Shown here piece after piece: positions 32,890 through 41,280 of a stretch of DNA of 64,000 nt; positions within the stretch are counted from its first letter, which is position 1; every line of letters starts with the position of its first letter. The notes under the pieces were generated by a model. The model was not told where the DNA came from and made no database searches. It saw only the letters and a list, made by a program, of their open reading frames with translations. Made by a program: the position numbers and the translations under genes. Where the stretch lies: the NCBI GenBank assembly GCA_947307055.1, contig CAMZHX010000001.1:185085-249084 (forward strand). Direction: 5' to 3'. Source of the stretch: an uncultured Selenomonadales bacterium. Its GTDB lineage: Bacteria > Bacillota > Negativicutes > Selenomonadales > Selenomonadaceae.

Positions 32890-34773
32890 TCAAATCATAT
32901 TTTTCTCGTAGGCGTCGTAAAGGGCTTTTAGCTCCTCAATTTTGGCGTAAATCTCGACTTGAAGTTTGGAGGCCTTAGCGTACTTGCCGGCGTTAAGGGC
33001 GGTTATGAGTTGAGTGAACAGCGATTTTTCGTCGATAGAATCTTTCGCGAGCGCGGCTCTCAACAAGAAAATTTTATTCCAGTTATAGGCGTCGAGGTCG
33101 GTGACGAACTCTGCGTCTATTTTTTTTGCCTTGCGAACAATGTCGCGCATTTCGGGCAGGATTCGCGAAATCAATTCCGTTTTCCAACGTAGCAGAGCAC
33201 CTTCGCGGAAGGCGTTAATAATTTTCTCCTGCAACGCGCCGCCCGAAGAAATGATTTTAACTTTATCGGGATATTTGCTCAAAGCCTCCATGTTCTCCCA
33301 AACGGTCGCAGGCGGCTTGCCGAAAAGTTTATCGCGCTGTGCTTGCGTGAAGTCCTCGAAAACATCTTTCTCCGTGCGGTAGGCGCGATTCTTTTCCAGA
33401 TAAAAACCTTCCTGCCCCGCGTCCTTACTAAGCTCCGCTAAAAGTTCCGCTGTCTTGTGAGTGACTGCCATTTTCACGCCGTCGAGTATCGCCGAATACG
33501 ACGCCGCCAGCACCAAATAAATATTCGTGTAGGGATTGCAACTGCGCAACTCAAAACGGGTCGCCATAGGATTTTCCAAATCGCGAATCAAGCTGACTAA
33601 AATTGTGCGGTTGCGACTTGGGATTTGCGGCGTGTGACCCAGCGAAGTCACGATACAAACCGGAGCTTCAAAGCCGGGCTTAAGTCTGTTTAATGAATCG
33701 TTCGTCGCGCTGACAAATGGATTTATGACCTCGTAATTTTTAAGCAAGCCCATTAACGCGCCGTAGCCAACCGCGCTCATGTAATCTTCAGCGGGATTTT
33801 TGGCGGCAAAAAGATTGTGAACTTTGCCGTCAGCCGTCACCGCCGCAAGCCCTATGTGCGTATGTTCGCCGTTGCCGGCCAAACCTATCATCGGCTTTGC
33901 CTTGAACGTGACTTCCAAACCGTTAGCACGGAAAATTTCCTTGACGACCGTCCGCACGACAATTTCATTATCAGCCGCTTGAACCGCGTCGGCAAATCGC
34001 CAATCAATTTCGAGTTGCTCGCAAACGTGCGTTAAATGCCCCGACTCGTTGATTTGCGCCTTTAATCCGCCAACTTCCTTATGTCCCATTTCGACTTGCA
34101 AGCCGTACTTGTCCAGTTCGATTATCGACTGCTCCAGCGCGCAACGAACTGCGCCATGCGTCCGTTCCCAATACTGTTCCTGCATGACTTGCGACGCGGT
34201 CATTTCCTCGACCGATGCTTCTTCTAGCGGCGTTTTGACCCAAAATTCCAACTCGGTCGCCGACGTAAACACTATGTCGATAATTTCTTTGCCGCTAACG
34301 TCCAAGCCGTCAATTTCGGGGTGCGCATGGAAAAGGTTGACGAGTTCGCGCTTGACGTTGACGAGAGTATCAGTCAGCACTGCGCGGGAATCGACGCGCT
34401 TGCCCTCGTGAATCAGAAAGCCGGGAATCCTCAACGTGCCGACAGGTTTATTAGTTTCGTTGTCGTAGTTTTCAAAATTGTAATCGACGAACCAATTAAC
34501 GGTCGGGTCGACGGGCATATCGACTTTGGCGTTGTTGAGAGTGGCGATACCTGGTAGCACGACGCTTGAGCCGTCAGTTTGAACGGCGCGGCCGGCGTAG
34601 AATTCGTCAATGTCCTTGATGAAGAGGCGCACGGGGATTTTCTCATCGGTATCGTTGCCAGCGAGGTCTATGCCAACCAGCGACACAAACTTTATTTCGG
34701 GGTGTTCGCGCAGTTGGCGAATGACTTCTTCCTTTGGGGTGTTCGCTTTGATTGTGTAAAGTAAATCGGCCAT
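32890..34773 (-). CDS. Glutamine synthetase family protein with long C-terminal extension
   Basis: GLQVEMGHKEVGGLKAQINES...KPMIGLAGNGEHTHIGL...RNRTILVSLIRDLENPMATRFELRSCNPYTNIYLVLAA. Confidence 0.85.
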   Translation of the reverse strand: MADLLYTIKANTPKEEVIRQLREHPEIKFVSLVGIDLAGNDTDEKIPVRLFIKDIDEFYAGRAVQTDGSSVVLPGIATLNNAKVDMPVDPTVNWFVDYNFENYDNETNKPVGTLRIPGFLIHEGKRVDSRAVLTDTLVNVKRELVNLFHAHPEIDGLDVSGKEIIDIVFTSATELEFWVKTPLEEASVEEMTASQVMQEQYWERTHGAVRCALEQSIIELDKYGLQVEMGHKEVGGLKAQINESGHLTHVCEQLEIDWRFADAVQAADNEIVVRTVVKEIFRANGLEVTFKAKPMIGLAGNGEHTHIGLAAVTADGKVHNLFAAKNPAEDYMSAVGYGALMGLLKNYEVINPFVSATNDSLNRLKPGFEAPVCIVTSLGHTPQIPSRNRTILVSLIRDLENPMATRFELRSCNPYTNIYLVLAASYSAILDGVKMAVTHKTAELLAELSKDAGQEGFYLEKNRAYRTEKDVFEDFTQAQRDKLFGKPPATVWENMEALSKYPDKVKIISSGGALQEKIINAFREGALLRWKTELISRILPEMRDIVRKAKKIDAEFVTDLDAYNWNKIFLLRAALAKDSIDEKSLFTQLITALNAGKYAKASKLQVEIYAKIEELKALYDAYEKNMI

Positions 34774-34949
34774 AAAAAATTCGCTCCTTCGCGTGAAGTG
34801 CTCGCTTTGAGCCGCGTATAATCTACCACAAAAATTTTTTGAAGTCGACACCGCCCGCAAAAGTACACAGTATATTATGCTACCCATAAAAAAATCCGCC
34901 GCATTTCGACGGAAGTGATTTTGCAAAAAGTTATAACATTTTATTGTTA

Positions 34950-36161
34950 TTAGGTCGTATAGTCTGCGTTTATCTTTATATAGGCGAACGTCATATCACA
35001 AGTATAAACGGTTGCCTGCGCGGTGCCGAGCCCAAGTTCAATGTCGACGATGATATCGTGTTGGGCTAAAATTTTTTTCATAGCGTCGGGGTCAAATTTG
35101 GTGACGAGCCCCTTTTCGTAGACCGTAAGCCCGCCGAATTTGATAGTGATTTTTTCCGGAACGACTTTAACGCCCGAATAGCCGACCGCGCAAATAGTTC
35201 TGCCGGGATTGGCGTCCTGTCCGAAGAAGGCCGTTTTGACGAGCGGAGAATTGGCAACGCTCATACCGATTTGCTTAGCATCGGCGAAAGAATTTGCGCT
35301 CGTGACGTTGATTGTTAAAAATTTGCTTGCGCCCTCGCCGTCAGCCGCGATTCTCTTTGCAAGCTCAACGCAAATACTTTTGAGCGTCTCGTAAAACTTC
35401 TGATAATCTTCGTCGCGAGAGATGATTTTTTTATTACCCGCCGCGCCATTCGCCAAAACGACGACCGAATCATTCGTGCTCATGTCGCCATCAACCGAAA
35501 TGCAATTAAAACTGATTTCATTGGCGTTGCTCAAAGCTTCCTGCAAAAGTTTTTGGTCAATATCGGCGTCGGTCGTGATGAAACAAAGCATAGTTGCCAT
35601 ATCGGGGCGAATCATGCCCGAACCTTTAGCGATTGCGCCAAAACGAACTTCCACGCCGCCTATTTCAACTTCAGTCGCGCAAGTTTTGGAGTAGGTGTCG
35701 GTCGTGATGATTGCATTGCCCGCATTAACCGAGCCTTCGCGCGAAAGTTCTTTGACCGCCGCTTTGATTCCTTTTTCCATTTTGTCCATAGGCAGATTGG
35801 AACCAATAAGCCCCGTTGACGCGACGATAACATCATCTGCGCGGCAATTCAATTCCTCAGCGGCAATAGTTGCCATTTTCTCAGCGTCGCGAAGACCTTG
35901 CTCACCGGTGCAGGCATTTGCACAACCGGCATTGGCTACGATAGCATGAGCCGTGCCCGTGCCTACTACAACTTTGCTGACGCCGACCGGAGCCGCGTAG
36001 ACTAAATTTTTCGTGAAGACGCCCGCGACCGCCGCTTCCTTTTCGGTGTAGATGACTGCAACGTCGAGATTGCCATTTTTCTTGATACCTGCGCGAACTC
36101 CCGCCGCCGTAAAGCCTTGAGGATAAGCGACGCCCGCTCTTTTGTGATTTTCACTGAACAT
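34950..36161 (-). CDS. argJ: Bifunctional glutamate N-acetyltransferase/amino-acid acetyltransferase
   Basis: MEKGIKAAVKELSREG...ATMLCFITTDADI; adjacent to argC. Confidence 0.97.
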   Translation of the reverse strand: MFSENHKRAGVAYPQGFTAAGVRAGIKKNGNLDVAVIYTEKEAAVAGVFTKNLVYAAPVGVSKVVVGTGTAHAIVANAGCANACTGEQGLRDAEKMATIAAEELNCRADDVIVASTGLIGSNLPMDKMEKGIKAAVKELSREGSVNAGNAIITTDTYSKTCATEVEIGGVEVRFGAIAKGSGMIRPDMATMLCFITTDADIDQKLLQEALSNANEISFNCISVDGDMSTNDSVVVLANGAAGNKKIISRDEDYQKFYETLKSICVELAKRIAADGEGASKFLTINVTSANSFADAKQIGMSVANSPLVKTAFFGQDANPGRTICAVGYSGVKVVPEKITIKFGGLTVYEKGLVTKFDPDAMKKILAQHDIIVDIELGLGTAQATVYTCDMTFAYIKINADYTT

Positions 36162-36173
36162 TTAAAAGCCTCC

Positions 36174-37211
36174 TTACGGATACATTGGAACGACATCGAG
36201 CGCGACACCTTCATAAAAGCCCGCCGCTATATTGAAATTTTGAACGGCTTGACCTGCCGCGCCCTTAACCAAGTTGTCGATAGCGGAAAGAATTATAACA
36301 CGCCGCGTCCGTTCGTCAATGTGCCAGCCGATGTCGCAGAAATTTGAGCCGCGCACAAATTTAGTTTCGGGATAAGCTCCGCGCCCCAAAAGCCGAATAA
36401 ATTTTTTCGCACCGTACATTTTCTGAAAAGCCGCGTCAATCATATCGCCCGAAACATTTTCCTTGACGGTCGCATAGCACGTCGCCAAAATCCCGCGAGA
36501 CATAGGCACTAAATGCGGCGTGAAATTTATAATCGTCTCTTCGCCGCCCAAATCTTTCAAAGCCTGTTCGATTTCGGGTGTATGCCTGTGGTGAGCGACG
36601 TTGTAAGCCTTGAAGTTGTCGTAAAGTTCGGGAAAGTGATTGCCGAGCTTTAAACCTCTGCCCGCGCCCGATACCCCGCTTGCCGCGTCGACGATGATTG
36701 AATTGGCGTCGATTAGATGATGCTTGACGAGCGGCGCAAGGGCTAAAATTGAAGCGGTCGTGAAGCAGCCGGCATTGCCGATAATTTTAGCGTCGCGAAT
36801 CTCATTGCGATAAATTTCCGCCAGTCCGTAAACCCGCTTAGCGTTCTTATGTTTATGCGCGACGTTGTACCACGCCTCGTAAATCGAAGTGTCGCTGAAA
36901 CGATAATCCGCGCCCAAATCGATTATCCTAACAGGGAATTTTTCGAGCTTAAGCCCAACGTCCATAGCATGACCATGCGGCAACGCGATAAATATAAAAT
37001 CGCTGTCCTTGCCGATGTTTTCAATGTCGGCGAGCGATTCCAGTGTCAAATCGCAAATGCCGCGCAGGTGCGGATACAGTTCGGAAATTTTTTTCCCAGT
37101 GTGACTTTCTGAAGTTATGTGGGCGAGCTGCGCTTGCGGGTGCCGAATCAGAATCGACAGCAACTCCGCGCCTGCATAGCCCGTCGCGCCTATTACGCTT
37201 ACTTTGACCAA
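36174..37211 (-). CDS. argC: N-acetyl-gamma-glutamyl-phosphate reductase
   Basis: MVKVSVIGATGYAGAELLSILIRHPQ...GNAGCFTTASILALAPLVK. Confidence 0.97.
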   Translation of the reverse strand: MVKVSVIGATGYAGAELLSILIRHPQAQLAHITSESHTGKKISELYPHLRGICDLTLESLADIENIGKDSDFIFIALPHGHAMDVGLKLEKFPVRIIDLGADYRFSDTSIYEAWYNVAHKHKNAKRVYGLAEIYRNEIRDAKIIGNAGCFTTASILALAPLVKHHLIDANSIIVDAASGVSGAGRGLKLGNHFPELYDNFKAYNVAHHRHTPEIEQALKDLGGEETIINFTPHLVPMSRGILATCYATVKENVSGDMIDAAFQKMYGAKKFIRLLGRGAYPETKFVRGSNFCDIGWHIDERTRRVIILSAIDNLVKGAAGQAVQNFNIAAGFYEGVALDVVPMYP

Positions 37212-37223
37212 AATATTTCCCCC

Positions 37224-38612
37224 TTAAAAATCATAGTTGTATATGTCCGGATTTTCGGGCAGTGGAGTTTCAGTTTCTGGTTTTAGTACAAGTCTTTGTA
37301 TAATTTTCTTAAGCCTCAAATTTTTTTGATACCCGTCCAGCCAAGTTTCAAAATCAACTAAAGGCGTAGAAATATTATTTTCGCAAGAATTTATGAGATT
37401 TTTTGCTGTTGCTTTAATCAGTTCAGGAAATTTTTCGTAATTGACGGGGTTTGATTCAGGTTTATTGAAATCAAAAGAATAATTTCTTGAGAGCAAAGCT
37501 TCAAGCGTTGTGTGATTGACTTCATCCAGTGGAGTTTCAGTTTCTGGTTTTAATACAAGTCTTTGTATAATTTTCTTAAGCCTCAAATTTTTTTGATACT
37601 CGTCCAGCCAAATTTCAAAATCAACTAAAGGCGTAGAAATATCATTTTCGCAAGAATCTATGAAAGTTTTTACTGCTGCTTTAATCAGTTTAGGAAATTT
37701 TTCGTAACCGACGGGATTTGCTTCAGGTTTATTGAAATCAAAAGAATAATTTCTTGAGAGCAAAGCTTCAGGCGTTGTGTGATTGACATAAGGCATATAT
37801 GTAGAAAATCTGTAGGCATTTATTCTTTTAGAATCTAGTATCCACAATATGGGCGTTCCGAGTGCCAGGCAGGGCAATGCCACATGAAGTCGACTTGTCA
37901 CGACGAGCGAAGCACCTTGATAAAATCTTAAAAGTCCCTCAACCAAAGTGTGTCGATAACTCCAATTTCCCGGATAAAGAACATTTTCATGAGGAATGTC
38001 GAGTTGAGCGGGATAATGCGAAGTGGTTATAATAACTTTTGGATCGTGTTCCTTGACAAATTTCAGAACTTCTTGCGGGAATTGTATTTGTGTCAGATTG
38101 TGCGAAGTGATAAAAATATCCTTTTTGGTCTTTCTCTTAATAAATTCGATGACTTCATTCGGTACATCTACCGCTATAATTTTTCCGTGATGCTCCACGT
38201 CCGGGAAAGGCTCCAAAGTCAAAGTAAAACAGCCCGTCAAGTATGCCGCTATTCCATAATTCTTGAGAAATTCTACGCTGCCTTCATCTCGACAACCGAT
38301 CGCCGGAAATTTTTTAAACCAATCTGCGCCGTAATATGTCAAAGCAAGCAATCCTTTTTTCTTGGAAATCGAAAGATGGAACGAAATAGGTAAAAGTTTC
38401 AAAAATGGAGACGGCGGCCAATTAAGCGGTCTGTGAATATACCAACCGCCGAGAAGAGCCGCGACCTTCTCTCCCGTTTCCGTATAAAAGCTGTCGAGAT
38501 GTTCGCGATCAATCAGATAATCCAGATGCGGCAAAAATCTCTGCATAGCATAACATTGGATATCGTCGCCAATATTCTGAGTTTTAATATGGGCAATTAA
38601 TCCATACTTCAT
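37224..38612 (-). CDS. Polysaccharide pyruvyl transferase-family protein with duplicated C-terminal module
   Basis: MKYGLIAHIKTQNIGDDIQCYAM...GASLVVTSRLHVALPCLALGTPILWI. Confidence 0.75.
   Translation of the reverse strand: MKYGLIAHIKTQNIGDDIQCYAMQRFLPHLDYLIDREHLDSFYTETGEKVAALLGGWYIHRPLNWPPSPFLKLLPISFHLSISKKKGLLALTYYGADWFKKFPAIGCRDEGSVEFLKNYGIAAYLTGCFTLTLEPFPDVEHHGKIIAVDVPNEVIEFIKRKTKKDIFITSHNLTQIQFPQEVLKFVKEHDPKVIITTSHYPAQLDIPHENVLYPGNWSYRHTLVEGLLRFYQGASLVVTSRLHVALPCLALGTPILWILDSKRINAYRFSTYMPYVNHTTPEALLSRNYSFDFNKPEANPVGYEKFPKLIKAAVKTFIDSCENDISTPLVDFEIWLDEYQKNLRLKKIIQRLVLKPETETPLDEVNHTTLEALLSRNYSFDFNKPESNPVNYEKFPELIKATAKNLINSCENNISTPLVDFETWLDGYQKNLRLKKIIQRLVLKPETETPLPENPDIYNYDF
37262..37787. 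repeat. 267-bp direct tandem duplication within a CDS
   Basis: GTGGAGTTTCAGTTTCTGGTTTTA... starts at 37262 and again at 37529; 267 = 3x89 so frame is kept. Confidence 0.93.
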
Positions 38613-38648
38613 AAAAATTTTTCCCCTTAAAATTTATAAAATCTTGGG

Positions 38649-39728
38649 TTAGCCTTTTATATTAAGCAACCTTGAATTTGACAAAAACACCCTCATAATC
38701 CGTTTCAATCTCGAATTTCTTTTTTGCCCGTCCAGCCAAGTTTCAACGTCAATTAAAGAGTTGTCATCATCTTTTTCGCAACAATTTATAAAGTTGGTAG
38801 ATGCACTCCTGATTTCTTCAGCAAATTTCTCATGACCGCCGGGAGGTTCTTTAGGCTCGCTGAAATTAAAACGATACTTCCCGGAAAGTAATTCTTCGGG
38901 CGTCGCGTGATTAAGGTACGGAACGAATGTATAAAATCTGTCGTCCGCCAATTTGTTATTGACCAATAAAACAGGCGTGCCCAATGCCAAGCAAGGTAAT
39001 GCAGCATGAAGTCTGCTCGTTACAACGAGCGAGGCTCCTTGATAAAATTTCAAAAGCCCTTCGACTAAAGCACGGCGCGAAGACCAACTTTTCCTACAAC
39101 GTCGCGCAGGATAATGGGACGTAGGTATAATATCTCGCCTGTCGTGCTCTTTGGCAAATGTAATAACCTCTTGCGGTAATTGTTCTTTTTCTCCATATTC
39201 CCCGTAATAGTGAGAAACAATCACACATTCCCCTTTGACACGCTCCTTGACAAAGCTGGCGACTTCCTCCGATAAATCCGTCAGTATGATTTTCCCATGA
39301 TGAATCACATTCGGGAAAGGTTTCAAAGTTAGGGTAAAGCAACCCGTCAAATAAGCCGCTATGCCAAAATGCTCAAGCAAATTTACGGTACTTTCGTCAC
39401 GGCAACCGATTGCAGGAAATTTTTTCAACCACTCGCCGCCATAATGCACCAAAGCAACTAAATTATTCTCCCCTTCTCTTTCCGTCTTTAAATGAAATGA
39501 TATAGGGAGAATTTTCAAAAACGGCGACGGCGGCCAATTAAGAACCTTATGAAGATACCAGCCGCCAAGAAAAGTCGCGACCTTCTCTCCCGTTTCCGTA
39601 TAAAAGCTGTCCAGGTGTTCGCGCTCGATTAAATAATCAACACGAGGCAAAAACTTTTCCATTGCAAAAGACTGAATGTCATCGCCGATATTGTCCGTCC
39701 TGAAGTACACAATTAAACCATACTTCAT
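38649..39728 (-). CDS. Polysaccharide pyruvyl transferase-family protein (tandem paralog)
   Basis: MKYGLIVYFRTDNIGDDIQSFAMEKFLPRVDYLIEREHLDSFYTETGEKVA parallels the neighbouring ORF. Confidence 0.75.
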   Translation of the reverse strand: MKYGLIVYFRTDNIGDDIQSFAMEKFLPRVDYLIEREHLDSFYTETGEKVATFLGGWYLHKVLNWPPSPFLKILPISFHLKTEREGENNLVALVHYGGEWLKKFPAIGCRDESTVNLLEHFGIAAYLTGCFTLTLKPFPNVIHHGKIILTDLSEEVASFVKERVKGECVIVSHYYGEYGEKEQLPQEVITFAKEHDRRDIIPTSHYPARRCRKSWSSRRALVEGLLKFYQGASLVVTSRLHAALPCLALGTPVLLVNNKLADDRFYTFVPYLNHATPEELLSGKYRFNFSEPKEPPGGHEKFAEEIRSASTNFINCCEKDDDNSLIDVETWLDGQKRNSRLKRIMRVFLSNSRLLNIKG

Positions 39729-39800
39729 AAAAATTTTTCCTCCTAATAACAAAAAAGCAATTAAGAATCAAGTTTAGTTTAATCGAAGTAGATAGTCAGG

Positions 39801-39912
39801 GGGCGTCATGGATGACGCCCTCACGCCGCGTTTGAAACAGGATGTTTCAAGCGGCGACGCCCCTGCGAGGCGGCTTTCTTTGCTACTTTCTTTCGCCGGT
39901 GAAAGAAAGTAG
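39801..39912 (+). repeat. Multi-hairpin interspersed repeat, diverged copy 3
   Basis: GGGCGTCATGGATGACGCCC + CGCCGCGTTTGAAACAGGATGTTTCAAGCGGCG + GGCGGCTTTCTTTGCTACTTTCTTTCGCCGGTGAAAGAAAGTAG; same order as copies 1 and 2. Confidence 0.75.
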
Positions 39913-39918
39913 AAGAAA

Positions 39919-40197
39919 TTAGGCATTTAAGCCACCGCCCTTTTGAGCAAACTCCCAAATCAAAAAAGAATTATTGCGCATGTACTCGCGCAACTTAAAG
40001 AGCTCGTCCTCCGAAAAGCCAAACGCCTTTTGGAAATTGAAATGCGGGATTCTGCCGTCAGCGAAGTCGAAGCCGTTTTTATCGTTCGGTCGCTCGAAGT
40101 GGACGCGCACACAAGGCATAGAATATTCATCAGTCTCAAGTGCGCTGTGCGTCATAACAATTTCATCAACGGTCGAGTAGTAATACATCGGCTTCAC
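39919..40197 (-). CDS. Small hypothetical protein (92 aa)
   Basis: MKPMYYYSTVDEIVMTHSALETDEYSMPCVRVHFERPN...; RBS-like upstream sequence; no family recognised. Confidence 0.55.
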   Translation of the reverse strand: MKPMYYYSTVDEIVMTHSALETDEYSMPCVRVHFERPNDKNGFDFADGRIPHFNFQKAFGFSEDELFKLREYMRNNSFLIWEFAQKGGGLNA

Positions 40198-40355
40198 CTC
40201 TTAAATTTTTTCGTGTCGATTATAACATAAAAATTTTTCTTAGCGTTTATTATGCAGATAATTATAGTACATGGGAATTATTCTTTGTCAAGAAAAAATT
40301 TTGTTGTGACATCTATTGTAGTCCTACAAAACTTTGCAAAAATTTTTTGTTAGGC

Positions 40356-40384
40356 TTGACGAATAATCGCAGGAGTGTTAAAAT
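40356..40384 (+). promoter_or_regulatory. Sigma-A-type promoter upstream of candidate sRNA/tRNA-Gly
   Basis: TTGACG (40356-40361), 17-bp spacer, TAAAAT (40379-40384). Confidence 0.65.
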
Positions 40385-40386
40385 TT

Positions 40387-40503
40387 CCCCGCTTGCAAAA
40401 GCAATTTGATTTATGAAAAGTACGCACAAACGCGGTGCCTCGCTTTAAAAGCGGGGGAACAGTGAGGTTGTTCCAACTGGATGCAACATCACGTTGCCTT
40501 TTT
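40387..40503 (+). ncRNA. Candidate structured small RNA or tRNA leader
   Basis: Promoter at 40356; CCCCGCTT (40387-40394) can pair with AAGCGGGG (40449-40456); hairpin GGAACA...TGTTCC; GCAAC-ATCAC-GTTGC-CTTTTT terminator-like end. Confidence 0.4.
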
Positions 40504-40513
40504 AAAAGTAACT

Positions 40514-40587
40514 GCGGGCATAGTTCATCGGTAGAACGAAAGCTTCCCAAGCTTTAGAGGTGGGTTCGATTCCCATTGCCCGCTCCA
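40514..40587 (+). tRNA. tRNA-Gly(CCC), with encoded CCA
   Basis: GCGGGCATAGTTCATCGGTAGAACGAAAGCTTCCCAAGCTTTAGAGGTGGGTTCGATTCCCATTGCCCGCTCCA. Confidence 0.95.
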
Positions 40588-40795
40588 TATCGAAATTTCT
40601 AAGAGGCTCGCCTTGTGGCGGGTCTCTTTTCAATTCGTAATGCGTAATGAAAAACTTTTCCCTTGTCCCTTACCCCTTGTTCCTTACAAACAGTCTTGCT
40701 TTTTTTGTAAAGCGTGATATAATTCCGGCGTATCGATTCGGAGCAACGTTCCGAGTTGAGCAAACGAATTTTTCTGGTTGTAAGGAGATTTATTT

Positions 40796-41095
40796 ATGGC
40801 TTTTGAAGACAAAACACTCGTGTGCAAGGACTGCGGAAAAGAATTCATCTTCAGCGCGGGCGAGCAAGAATTTTATGCGGAAAAGGGCTTCGAGAACGAG
40901 CCGACGCGTTGCCGCGATTGCCGGGACAAACGTAAACGCACTCGCGACGGCGGCGAACCTCGTCAAATGTTTACGGTCACCTGCGCCGAATGCGGCAAGG
41001 AAACTGAGGTTCCGTTCGAGCCCAAAAACGACCGCCCTGTTTACTGCCGCGATTGTTTCAGCAAGCATCGTCCTGCGCGGCGAGTACATTTCTAA
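40796..41095 (+). CDS. Zinc-ribbon domain protein
   Basis: Four CxxC motifs: LVCKDCGKEF, TRCRDCRDK, VTCAECGKE, VYCRDCFSK; SD AAGGAGA. Confidence 0.85.
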   Translation: MAFEDKTLVCKDCGKEFIFSAGEQEFYAEKGFENEPTRCRDCRDKRKRTRDGGEPRQMFTVTCAECGKETEVPFEPKNDRPVYCRDCFSKHRPARRVHF

Positions 41096-41106
41096 TAAAT
41101 GTTGAT

Positions 41107-41214
41107 CTTACTTTCTTTGTGTGCGGCAAAGAAAGTAAGCAAAGAAAGCCGCTTCCGGCAAAGAAACATCCATGTTTCTGTTGCCGGCGGCCGTCGTCCA
41201 TGACGGCCGGGCTT
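41107..41214 (-). repeat. Multi-hairpin interspersed repeat, copy 2 (inverted relative to copy 1)
   Basis: Reverse complement nearly identical to 21171-21278. Confidence 0.85.
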
Positions 41215-41249
41215 TTACCACCCGCTACGAATTATGATAGTTGACTTAA

Positions 41250-41280
41250 AAAAAAAGCCCGAAATCCAATCGGGCTTTTT
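41250..41280 (-). terminator. Bidirectional intrinsic terminator
   Basis: AAAAAAGCCCG-AAATCCAAT-CGGGCTTTTT. Confidence 0.8.

Noticed and set aside
40350-40513. T-box riboswitch upstream of tRNA-Gly
   Set aside because: No T-box consensus (GGGUGGNACCGCG-like) and T-boxes regulate mRNAs rather than tRNA genes.
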